Shown: positions 23,861-31,399 of the stretch, piece by piece | How positions within the stretch are numbered: the first letter of the stretch is position 1 | Layout of the letters: every line of letters begins with the position of its first letter | Assembly: GCF_000482745.1 (NCBI RefSeq) | Contig: NZ_AXWQ01000007.1 | Span: 124,001-188,000 of the forward strand | Length of the DNA: 64,000 bases | Direction: 5' to 3' | DNA from: Oleidesulfovibrio alaskensis DSM 16109 | GTDB taxonomy: Bacteria > Desulfobacterota > Desulfovibrionia > Desulfovibrionales > Desulfovibrionaceae | Notes under the pieces: generated by a model | What the model was told of the DNA's origin: nothing | Database searches by the model: none | The model's input: only the letters and a program-made list of their open reading frames with translations | Made by a program: the position numbers and the translations under genes

Positions 23861-25233
23861 ATGGACAGCAGAATGTGATACGCATTGACAGCGATATATG
23901 CACGGGCTGCGGCCGGTGCAAAGATGTCTGCCCCGTGGGGGCGGTGGAAGGGGTGCAGGGGACGCCGCACAGTATCAGAGAGGATGTCTGCGTATTGTGC
24001 GGGCAGTGCGTGCAGCAGTGCAGTGCTTTTGCCTCTTTTTACGAACAGCACCCTGCCTGCATTGCCGAAAAGAAGCGGGAAAGAGGCCTTTTTGTTTCGG
24101 AGGCAGCACCGCTTTTTGCCGCATGGCACACGGGGGATGCACCGCGGGTGGCCAGTCGTCTGGCAGAAGGCTGCCACAGCATGGTTCAGTGTGCGCCAGC
24201 CGTGCGTGCTGCCATCGGCGAAGAGTTCGGTATGCCTGCGGGGGCGCTGACCCCCGGAAGGCTGGCCGCAGCATTGCGCAGGCTGGGATTCGACAGGGTT
24301 TACGACACCAATTTTGCAGCCGACCTGACCATAATGGAAGAGGGCAGTGAGCTGCTGCAGCGTATGGAAGGCGCCGGACCGCTGCCCATGTTCACGTCGT
24401 GTTGCCCCGCATGGGTCCGTTATGCCGAACAGCAGTTCCCCGACCTGCTGGAACATCTTTCATCCTGCAAGTCTCCGCAGCAGATGGCCGGAGCCGTTTT
24501 CAAGTCGTACGGGGCGCAGCTGGACGGTGTGGACCCGCGGCAGGTTTTCAGCGTGGCGGTGATGCCCTGTACCTGCAAAAAGGCAGAAGCGCAGAGACCC
24601 GGGATGGAGCATGACGGGGTGCGTGATGTGGATGCGGTGCTGACCACCGGCGAGCTTGCGGCCATGCTGCGTCAGGCGCACATAGATTTTGCCGCTTTGC
24701 CCGACGAGCCGTTTGACCGGCCTTTGGGCAGCTACTCAGGTGCCGGGAACATTTTCGGACTGACCGGCGGAGTGATGGAAGCCGCGCTGCGTACTGCCTA
24801 TGAACTGGTGACCGGAGAACCCGTGCCCTGCACGGAACTGGTGTATGTGCGGGGCGGCGAAGGAATCCGGCACGCAACCCTGACCATGGACGGCCGCACC
24901 TTCCGCGTGGCTGTGGTGGCCGGATTGCAGCATGTGCGTCCGCTGCTGGAAGCCGTGCGCGCGGGTACCTGTGATGTGAATTTTGTGGAGGTGATGTGCT
25001 GCCCGCAGGGCTGCATAAGCGGCGGGGGCCAGCCCAAAGTGCTGCTGCCTTTTCAGCGGGATGAGGTGTATGCCGCGCGCAAGGCGGCGCTGTACCGCCA
25101 CGATGCCGAGCTTGCCTGCCGCAAATCGCATGAAAATCCGCAGGTGCAGGCGTTGTACCGTGAGTTTCTGGGCGAACCTCTGGGCCATGTTTCGCACAGT
25201 CTGCTGCATACTGTTTACGGCCAGACGCGTTAG
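23857..25233 (+). CDS. hydA: Cytoplasmic [FeFe] hydrogenase
   Basis: Catalytic hydrogenase (458 residues) producing or consuming H2. Two N-terminal [4Fe-4S] sites: Cys15/18/21/25 and Cys45/48/51/55. H-cluster motifs: L1 FTSCCPAWV (about 178-186), L2 MPCTCKKAE (about 235), L3 EVMCCPQGCISGGGQP (about 378-393). The C-terminus (YREFLGEPLGHVSHSLLH) is the small-subunit-like tail fused in monomeric enzymes. There is no Tat signal, so unlike the periplasmic HydAB of Desulfovibrio this one is cytoplasmic. L3 has Cys where Ala is usual (MACxxGC), adding a cysteine next to a ligand. No maturases (HydEFG) are in the window. Confidence 0.94.
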   Translation: MNGQQNVIRIDSDICTGCGRCKDVCPVGAVEGVQGTPHSIREDVCVLCGQCVQQCSAFASFYEQHPACIAEKKRERGLFVSEAAPLFAAWHTGDAPRVASRLAEGCHSMVQCAPAVRAAIGEEFGMPAGALTPGRLAAALRRLGFDRVYDTNFAADLTIMEEGSELLQRMEGAGPLPMFTSCCPAWVRYAEQQFPDLLEHLSSCKSPQQMAGAVFKSYGAQLDGVDPRQVFSVAVMPCTCKKAEAQRPGMEHDGVRDVDAVLTTGELAAMLRQAHIDFAALPDEPFDRPLGSYSGAGNIFGLTGGVMEAALRTAYELVTGEPVPCTELVYVRGGEGIRHATLTMDGRTFRVAVVAGLQHVRPLLEAVRAGTCDVNFVEVMCCPQGCISGGGQPKVLLPFQRDEVYAARKAALYRHDAELACRKSHENPQVQALYREFLGEPLGHVSHSLLHTVYGQTR

Positions 25234-25243
25234 GGAGGCTAAG

Positions 25244-25738
25244 ATGAATGCTTTTATTGTGGCGGACCCGCACCGGTGCATCGGGTGTGCCGCGTGCGAG
25301 GTGGCGTGTGCCGCGGCGGCGGCAGGTCAGTCCGTGTTTGCCCCCGGGGGACAGTCAGCCGTATTCAGCCCCCGGCTGCATCTGGTGGCGGAAGCTGCGG
25401 TTACAGCGCCGGTGCAGTGCCGGCAATGCGCCGATGCTCCCTGTGCGGCAATTTGTCCGCGCGGAGCCATACGGATGGCGGAGGGCGTGGTCACCGTGGA
25501 CAGCGGGCTGTGCATCGGCTGCAAAATGTGCATGGTGGCGTGTCCGGTGGGGGCCATTGAGGTGCGGGGCGGCAGGGCGTCCAAGTGCCAGCTGTGCACG
25601 GACCGTCCGGAAGGTCCGGCCTGTATGCAGGTGTGCCCTGCGGAAGCATTTACGCTGGTGCGTGCGCAAACCCTGCGCGCCGAACTGGTGCGCCGCAGAG
25701 CGGCCGGATTATGCCCGGCTGCTGATGCGCGGCCCTGA
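25244..25738 (+). CDS. HydN/HycB-like 4Fe-4S electron-transfer protein (second copy)
   Basis: Paralogue of the protein encoded just before hydA (164 residues) with the same four cluster motifs: CIGCAACEVAC, CRQCADAPCAAICP, CIGCKMCMVACPVGA and CQLCTDRPEGPACMQVCP. The start is the ATG preceded by GGGAGG immediately after the hydA stop. It is shorter than the first copy in the loop between the third and fourth clusters. It ends the putative formate-hydrogen lyase operon and is followed by a strong terminator. Confidence 0.91.
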   Translation: MNAFIVADPHRCIGCAACEVACAAAAAGQSVFAPGGQSAVFSPRLHLVAEAAVTAPVQCRQCADAPCAAICPRGAIRMAEGVVTVDSGLCIGCKMCMVACPVGAIEVRGGRASKCQLCTDRPEGPACMQVCPAEAFTLVRAQTLRAELVRRRAAGLCPAADARP

Positions 25739-25782
25739 CAGTAGGTCGGGCTGTAATGCCGGATGCTGTCTGATGTGCATTG

Positions 25783-25818
25783 AACGCCGTATCCTGTAAA
25801 AGGATACGGCGTTTTTTT
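25783..25818. terminator. Strong, possibly bidirectional terminator
   Basis: Perfect 12-bp stem AACGCCGTATCC / GGATACGGCGTT, seven-base loop, T-run on the plus side. It separates the hydrogenase operon from the convergent glycosyltransferase gene. Confidence 0.9.
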
Positions 25819-25845
25819 ATTTGCGGCCGGTAGGGTGCGGCAGGG

Positions 25846-26946
25846 TTACCAGACTGTGCCGGACAGGGCGTCGCCGATAAGTTTTTCCATACGGGTGCGG
25901 AAAAACGGGGCATCCCATGCGGCAGCATGTGCGGCGATGTCAGCGGCTGAAAAGTCCACCCCGCTGGATTCAAAGCGGCTGATGGCTTCTGCCAGACATT
26001 GCGCGGTCTGCTGCCCGAAAAACAGTCCCGTGCGGTTGTCCTGCACCGTTTCCAGCGCGCCGCCTCTGCCGTAGGCGATGACAGGAGCGCCTGAAGCCAT
26101 GGCTTCCAGCGGTATGATGCCGAAGTCTTCCGTTCCGGGAAAAAGGAGTGCCTTGCAGCGGGAGTAGTGGTCTGCAAGTACGTTGTCCGGCTGGCGCCCC
26201 ATGATGTGCACCGTAGGGCCGGCCATGCGGCGCAGCATCGGTTCCATGGAGCCGCCGCCTATGACGACAAGGGGTTTTGCCAGCGCGTTGCAGGCCTGCA
26301 CGGCAAGCTCGGGCCGCTTGTAGGGTGCCAGTTCGCCGGCATACAGATAAAAATCGTCGCGTTGTGGAGAGTATGAAAACTGTTTTACATTCACAGGAGG
26401 ATGTATAATGCGGCTTGCCCGCCTGTAGCATTTGTCAATGCGTTTTGCTACGTACTGCGAATTGGCGGCAAAGCGGTCAACCCTGTCTGCTGATGCTCTG
26501 TCCCACAGGCGCAGGTAATGCATCACGGGTGCAGCTAAAAGACGCTTTATCCGGCCGCTCTGCTCCATATAGTCGTGATACATGTCCCACACATACCGCA
26601 TGGGGCTGTGGCAATAGCACAGATGCAGTGTGTCAGGCGAGGTTATTATTCCTTTGGCAGGTCCGGATTCGCTGGAAATGACCAGATCATAGCCGCGCAG
26701 GTCCAGCTGTTCGAGAGCCAGAGGCATGAGCGGCAGGTAGTACTGGTACAGTCTGCGCGCGCGGGGCAGACGCCCGATGAACGATGTGTGTATGCGGTGG
26801 CGGGTAATGACGGAAGACGCGAACTGCGCGGGGTCGTACATATGCGTGTAGATATCCGCATGGGGAAACATGTGGCAGAGTTCTTCAAGAACCCGCTCCC
26901 CCCCGCGTCTGTTGACCAGCCAGTAATGTACAAGTGCAGTTTTCAC
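25846..26946 (-). CDS. Glycosyltransferase family 4
   Basis: Retaining, nucleotide-sugar-dependent GT-B glycosyltransferase (366 residues), probably acting on exopolysaccharide or lipopolysaccharide at the cytoplasmic membrane face. The C-terminal half has the GT4 motif EDFGIIPLEAMASGAPVIAYG (the E-x7-E pattern) and FYLYAGELAPYKRPELAV. The N-terminus begins ALVHYWLVNRRGGERVLEEL, where GGxE contacts the acceptor. It is divergent from the polysaccharide polymerase gene, with about 105 bases between the starts. Sugar specificity unknown. Confidence 0.88.
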   Translation of the reverse strand: MKTALVHYWLVNRRGGERVLEELCHMFPHADIYTHMYDPAQFASSVITRHRIHTSFIGRLPRARRLYQYYLPLMPLALEQLDLRGYDLVISSESGPAKGIITSPDTLHLCYCHSPMRYVWDMYHDYMEQSGRIKRLLAAPVMHYLRLWDRASADRVDRFAANSQYVAKRIDKCYRRASRIIHPPVNVKQFSYSPQRDDFYLYAGELAPYKRPELAVQACNALAKPLVVIGGGSMEPMLRRMAGPTVHIMGRQPDNVLADHYSRCKALLFPGTEDFGIIPLEAMASGAPVIAYGRGGALETVQDNRTGLFFGQQTAQCLAEAISRFESSGVDFSAADIAAHAAAWDAPFFRTRMEKLIGDALSGTVW

Positions 26947-27051
26947 AAAGCATATATACCGGTTGTGATGATGTGAGTCCAGTGCGGACTATACAAAAAG
27001 TCTTATAGATGCTAGTGCGCTGAACGTTATACCCGACTGTTGGAGTCTTCG

Positions 27052-28410
27052 ATGCAAGAGACCGGTTCGTCTGATATGCGACATGTTTTGTGCCGGAAAG
27101 GGGGCTGGGCACGCGCTGCCGCTTTTTCCGCGTCTGCTCTGCGCCGGCTGAAAGTCTGGCTCGGGCAGGAAAAGATTGTGGCGCAATCGTATGCCCTGCT
27201 GCGTGTTGTTTTTTTTGCCGGTTGTCTGCTTTTTCCGCTGGGCAAGGCGTTTCAGGTGGGTGCCGGTGTTGCCGGACTTGTTCTGCTGGCGGCGTATTAC
27301 ACCGGCGGGTATGCCCGTTCCAATCTGGCCCGTCTGCCGTTCCGCTGGATTTTCGCAGTTTTTTTCCTCTACCCGTTTGCCGCGACGATTTTTTCGCAGT
27401 GGCCGGGGCACAGCTTCGGCTACACACGACATATTCTGCATGAATCTCTTGTGTTTTTTTTCATGGGACTGGAATGCATCAGGTCGCCCCGTGACATGCG
27501 CACGGCGGGCGTGTGTCTGCTGCTGGCAGTATTCGGGCAGGGGGCCGACGGCATATGGCAGTTTGTGACGGGATACGATCTGGTCAAGGGTACCCCCGTA
27601 ACTGTTGACGGCAGACTGACAGGGTCCATGGGGACATACCGCGTGGGCAATTATCTGGCCATCGCCATGGTGCCGGCACTGCTCACGTTCTGGGCTCTGC
27701 CCCGAAGCCTGTCCGTCCGGTGGCGCAGCCTGTTTGTGGCCGCTGTTTCCGTCCCTCCGTTTTTTGTGCTGGTCATGTCGCAGACGCGCAGCGCCATGCT
27801 GGGGCTTGCCGGTGCGTTATACTGCTATGCCGTGCTCTGTCTGCGTGTGCACCGCAGGCTGCTGATGGTGCCGCCTGTGCTGCTCGGTATTCTGCTGCTG
27901 GCAGGGCCGGACAGAATCCGTCTGTCCACCGCGCTGCGTGACGGCCGCTGGGAGCTGTGGGAAGCGGCATGGCGTATCTTCCGCGAGCATATGTGGTTCG
28001 GCACGGGAGCAAGCACTTTCAATCCGGCGTTTAACAGCATGGGCATAACGCTTGTCATCAATGACAACACCATTCCGCATCCGCATGGTATTTTTGTACA
28101 GTTTCTTTCAGATGGCGGCATTGCGGGTTTTCTGCTGCTTGCCGGTGTTCTGGCGGGTATAGGTTTTATCTGGTGCGGCATCCGGGTATGGAAAGGTGTC
28201 CGTGCGGCAGACGTGGATGAAATCCGCTACTGGCGTATGGCCGGTCTGTTGTGGGCGGGGTTTGCCGCATATCTCGGAACCGGTGTGTTCGGCCATAATT
28301 TTTACCGGACATGGTGGCTTGCCATGGGACTTATGATGTTCGGGTGTATCATGGGAGCGGTGGTTTCCGCCGGCAGGTGCACCCGCGGGGAGGCTGTGCC
28401 CCATGAATGA
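27052..28410 (+). CDS. O-antigen ligase/polymerase (Wzy_C) family membrane protein
   Basis: Polytopic inner-membrane protein (about 452 residues, ~10-11 helices). The large periplasmic loop has the family pattern LRDGRWELWEAAWRIFREH then GTGASTFNP and HPHGIFVQFLSDGGIAGF, as in WaaL ligases and Wzy polymerases, which cannot be told apart from sequence. The ATG preceded by TTGGAG at good spacing was preferred to the upstream TTG. Its stop overlaps the next start (ATGAATGA), so it is coupled to the sugar phosphotransferase. Confidence 0.85.
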   Translation: MQETGSSDMRHVLCRKGGWARAAAFSASALRRLKVWLGQEKIVAQSYALLRVVFFAGCLLFPLGKAFQVGAGVAGLVLLAAYYTGGYARSNLARLPFRWIFAVFFLYPFAATIFSQWPGHSFGYTRHILHESLVFFFMGLECIRSPRDMRTAGVCLLLAVFGQGADGIWQFVTGYDLVKGTPVTVDGRLTGSMGTYRVGNYLAIAMVPALLTFWALPRSLSVRWRSLFVAAVSVPPFFVLVMSQTRSAMLGLAGALYCYAVLCLRVHRRLLMVPPVLLGILLLAGPDRIRLSTALRDGRWELWEAAWRIFREHMWFGTGASTFNPAFNSMGITLVINDNTIPHPHGIFVQFLSDGGIAGFLLLAGVLAGIGFIWCGIRVWKGVRAADVDEIRYWRMAGLLWAGFAAYLGTGVFGHNFYRTWWLAMGLMMFGCIMGAVVSAGRCTRGEAVPHE

Positions 28411-29803
28411 GGGATGTACGCTGCAGGGCTGTTGCCGGCTGATGACTTCCGGCATGCGTATGACGCTGCTGATGCTGGCATCGGATATCTTTGCACTGGT
28501 CTGCGCCATCGGGGCCGCTGTGGTGGTCCGGTATCTGTTTGACGGGCAGTTTCATCTTTCCTTTTATCTGCGGTGTGCGCCGGTGGTGGTGTTTTTTCTG
28601 GCGGCATATGCCATGCGCGGGCTTTATCCCGGAGTACTGGTGGCTCCTCATGAGGAACTGAAAAGCCTAACACTGGGTACCACATTGATTTTCTTCTTTC
28701 TCATCACCACCACCTTTTTTTTCAAAGCCAGTGAAGAATTTTCGCGTCTGGTGATGCTGGGCGGATGGCTGGGGTCGGTCATTCTGGTGCCGTTCTGCCG
28801 TATTGCCGTGCGCCGGCGGTTTTCACGCCGGCCGTGGTGGGGGATTCCCGCCGTGATATGGGGGGCAGGAGCCGACGCCGACACATTGGCCGGGCGCTTC
28901 AGTAAAGACCGGCGGCAGGGGATCAGCGTGCTTGGCACGGTGCAGCCCGATGATGCAGGCGATGACCGCCTGCAGCCGCTGAGAGAGTACGCCGCCATGC
29001 GACCGCAGCCCATGCTGGTGTGCACGCCTGAAAGTCGCGATTTGTTTTTTTCCGACGAGGTGCTGCGTATCGAGGAATTGTTTGAGCGGACGCTGGTCAT
29101 GCCGCCCAAGGCTTTCGATGCACTTAATGTTCAGGTGCGCGATGTGGGGGGTGTGCTTTTTTTCCAGATGCAGACCAAACTGCTCGACCCTGTGCGCCAG
29201 CGGCTTAAGCGGGCACTGGACCTGACGGTCATCATGCTGGCGCTGCCCGTGCTGCTGCCGGTCATGGCGGTGCTGGCCGCCGCGGTGCGTCTGGAAGGGG
29301 GCGGACCGGTCTTTTATTCACAGCCGCGCATCGGACGGTGGGGCAGACACTTCAGAATCATCAAGTTCCGGACCATGGTGTGCAATGCGGATACGGTGCT
29401 GCAGCAGCATCTGGCGCAGCACCCCGAACTGGCCGAAGAATGGGCTGAAAATCAGAAGCTGCGCTGTGATCCGCGTATAACCGCCATTGGCGGCTTTTTG
29501 CGGCGTACCAGTCTGGACGAACTGCCGCAGCTGCTTAATGTGCTGCGTGGTGAAATGAGTCTGGTGGGGCCCCGGCCCATAGTGGATGCGGAAGTACCGC
29601 GTTATGGCGAGGCGTTTGAACTGTACAAGCGCACTCTGCCGGGCATTTCAGGCTTGTGGCAGATATCCGGACGCAATGACACGACATATGAAGAGCGTGT
29701 GATGCTGGATACCTATTATTCACGCAACTGGTCGGTGTGGATGGATCTGCATGTGCTTTCACGCACATTGTGGGTGGTTATTAAACGCAGCGGTGCATAC
29801 TAG
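28403..29803 (+). CDS. Undecaprenyl-phosphate sugar phosphotransferase (polyisoprenyl-phosphate hexose-1-P transferase)
   Basis: Membrane enzyme that starts an exopolysaccharide or O-antigen unit by moving a sugar-1-phosphate to undecaprenyl phosphate (WbaP/WcaJ large type, 466 residues). Four N-terminal helices (about 15-135), a CoA-binding-like cytoplasmic domain (about 150-260), and the catalytic domain from about residue 268 (RLKRALDLTVIMLALPVLLP), with VFYSQPRIGRWGRHFRIIKFRTM and SLDELPQLLNVLRGEMSLVGPRP. Ends in the typical VVIKRSGAY. Sugar not predictable. Followed by a terminator. Confidence 0.92.
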   Translation: MNEGCTLQGCCRLMTSGMRMTLLMLASDIFALVCAIGAAVVVRYLFDGQFHLSFYLRCAPVVVFFLAAYAMRGLYPGVLVAPHEELKSLTLGTTLIFFFLITTTFFFKASEEFSRLVMLGGWLGSVILVPFCRIAVRRRFSRRPWWGIPAVIWGAGADADTLAGRFSKDRRQGISVLGTVQPDDAGDDRLQPLREYAAMRPQPMLVCTPESRDLFFSDEVLRIEELFERTLVMPPKAFDALNVQVRDVGGVLFFQMQTKLLDPVRQRLKRALDLTVIMLALPVLLPVMAVLAAAVRLEGGGPVFYSQPRIGRWGRHFRIIKFRTMVCNADTVLQQHLAQHPELAEEWAENQKLRCDPRITAIGGFLRRTSLDELPQLLNVLRGEMSLVGPRPIVDAEVPRYGEAFELYKRTLPGISGLWQISGRNDTTYEERVMLDTYYSRNWSVWMDLHVLSRTLWVVIKRSGAY

Positions 29804-29832
29804 CTGCGGTTTTGCATGCGGACTGTGACAAG

Positions 29833-29860
29833 CCCCGCCGGTAACCGGCGGGGTTTTTTT
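29833..29860 (+). terminator. Rho-independent terminator after the sugar transferase
   Basis: Perfect 9-bp stem CCCCGCCGG / CCGGCGGGG with a TAA loop, followed by seven T. Confidence 0.92.
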
Positions 29861-30299
29861 CGTGGTGCGGCAGTCTGACCGGATGCGTTGTCCGGCAGGC
29901 GTGCTGCAACGTACGCTGCGCACTGTGCTGTACACTATGCGCCATGGCACGCCGTTTTCTTCTCCCCGCTGTGCAGGCGCAACTCCGCACGGTGTCAGAG
30001 TTCTTTCCGGCTTTTTCAGATGCTCCGGTGCAGCGGACGTGGCCGTCCGGCATGGCAGGAGAGCTTTGCGGCGGGTGCGGAGGCTGTGCGGTCTGCCTGC
30101 AGCATTCCGGAACTGTGGTATGTGCCTGCAGCATCCTGTCATGTTTTGTGCTGGCGGCAGTATGGCTGTGTACGCGTACCGCCCGCAGTCATGCATATGC
30201 CGTCCGCATGCCTGCACCTGCAGCCCGGCACAGACGTTTTTAGCGTAATACCCGCAATGGTCTTGCCGCGGGCACCATCTGCACGGGCGTATCTTCGGG
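29861..30299. other. Gene-free 440-base stretch
   Basis: Open frames here are Cys/Arg/His-rich translations with no ribosome sites or recognisable family, so I regard the stretch as non-coding. The last bases lead into the moxR promoter. Confidence 0.5.
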
Positions 30300-30328
30300 T
30301 TGACTCTGAGATTGGTTTTCAATATCAG
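30300..30328 (+). promoter_or_regulatory. Promoter with overlapping Fur-box-like sequence upstream of moxR and the ferrosome-like cluster
   Basis: TTGACT (30300-30305), 17-base spacer, TATCAG (30323-30328): 5/6 and 4/6 matches to sigma70 elements. Bases 30308-30326 read on the minus strand match the 19-bp Fur consensus GATAATGATAATCATTATC at 14 positions and cover the spacer and part of the -10, where a bound Fur dimer would block polymerase. Start of the moxR gene is 80 bases downstream. Confidence 0.55.
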
Positions 30329-30376
30329 TCTTGAAAGAAGAACGTCCGCCTTTGAGGTCGCCGTGTGTTCTTCAGT

Positions 30377-30396
30377 TGAAAATGAAATTTATAGTC
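30377..30396. promoter_or_regulatory. Second Fur-box-like sequence in the moxR leader
   Basis: TGAAAATGAAATTTA matches the deltaproteobacterial Fur consensus TGAAAATNATTTTCA (as I recall it) at 11 of 14 defined positions, with a perfect left half. It lies just before the AGGAGG ribosome site of moxR, so repressor here would sit downstream of the promoter. Confidence 0.45.
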
Positions 30397-30406
30397 AGGA
30401 GGCGCA

Positions 30407-31390
30407 ATGCGTCCTACGGAAATAAAAAAGGCTCTGGAGCTGCTTGTTCCTCTCGGGCAGCCCGCCTTTGTATGGGGTGCCCCCGGAGTGGGAAAAAGTC
30501 AGATTGTGGCCCAGACAGCCCGCCTGCTCGGCCGCGAACTGGTGGACCTGCGGGCGGTTCTGCTCGATCCTGTGGATCTGCGCGGCATTCCCAAGATAGG
30601 GCAGGATGATGTGGCCCGCTGGTGTCCGCCCTCGTTTCTTCCCCGCTGCGGCAGCGGCATTCTTTTTCTGGACGAGCTTAACGCGGCACCGCCGCTTGTT
30701 CAGGCGGCCTGTTATCAGCTGGTGCTGGACAGAAAGCTGGGTGAATACGAACTGCCCGCGGGGTGGACTGTTGTTGCCGCGGGTAACCGCGAGTCTGACA
30801 GGGCGGTCACGCACAGAATGCCTTCCGCCCTTGCCAACAGGTTTGTCCATCTCGATTTCGAGCCTTCGGTGGAGGACTGGATAGCGTGGGCGCAACAGGA
30901 AAACATGCCCGAAGAACTGGTGGCGTTTATCCGTTTCCGGCCGTCCCTGCTGCATTGTTTTGATCCGTCCGGACCGGAAAAGGCTTTTCCTTCGCCGAGA
31001 ACATGGGAATACGCCGGCCGTATAGTGCAGAGCCGTCCGGAGGAGGCACTGGAGTATGCCCTGCTTAAAGGTACCGTAGGAGAAGGTGCGGCAGCCGAAT
31101 TTACCGGTTTCTGCCGTCTGTGCCGCGACCTGCCCGAACCGGAAGCGGTGCTTGCGGCGCCCGACTCGGCTCCGGTGCCCGAAGAACCGGCCGTGCTGTA
31201 TGCATTGTGCGAGGCGCTGGCACGGGCCATGAACCCCGCGACCATGGACGGGCTGGTGCGCTACGCTTCCAGACTGCCTGCAGAGTTCGGCGTGCTGCTG
31301 GTGCGGGGAGCGGCCGCGCGTGACAAAGCCGTGCTCGATTCCGGAGCCTTCACCCGCTGGGCCACTGCCAATGCGCAGGTGCTTTTTTAA
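30407..31390 (+). CDS. moxR: MoxR-type AAA+ ATPase
   Basis: Cytoplasmic AAA+ ATPase (327 residues) that typically works with a von Willebrand A partner to remodel or activate protein complexes and insert metal cofactors. Walker A GAPGVGKSQ (about 26-33), Walker B GILFLDELNAAPP (about 83-95), sensor 1 TVVAAGNRESD (about 122-132), arginine-containing SALANRFVHLDFEP. A good AGGAGG site precedes the ATG. The VWA partner gene follows after nine bases, and the metal-transport cluster continues downstream in the same direction without a visible terminator. Confidence 0.9.
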   Translation: MRPTEIKKALELLVPLGQPAFVWGAPGVGKSQIVAQTARLLGRELVDLRAVLLDPVDLRGIPKIGQDDVARWCPPSFLPRCGSGILFLDELNAAPPLVQAACYQLVLDRKLGEYELPAGWTVVAAGNRESDRAVTHRMPSALANRFVHLDFEPSVEDWIAWAQQENMPEELVAFIRFRPSLLHCFDPSGPEKAFPSPRTWEYAGRIVQSRPEEALEYALLKGTVGEGAAAEFTGFCRLCRDLPEPEAVLAAPDSAPVPEEPAVLYALCEALARAMNPATMDGLVRYASRLPAEFGVLLVRGAAARDKAVLDSGAFTRWATANAQVLF

Positions 31391-31399
31391 GGGGCCTGT

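Noticed and set aside
29862..30334. Several open frames on both strands between the sugar transferase and moxR
   Set aside because: Cys/Arg/His-rich, no ribosome sites, no family similarity, and one runs through a terminator.
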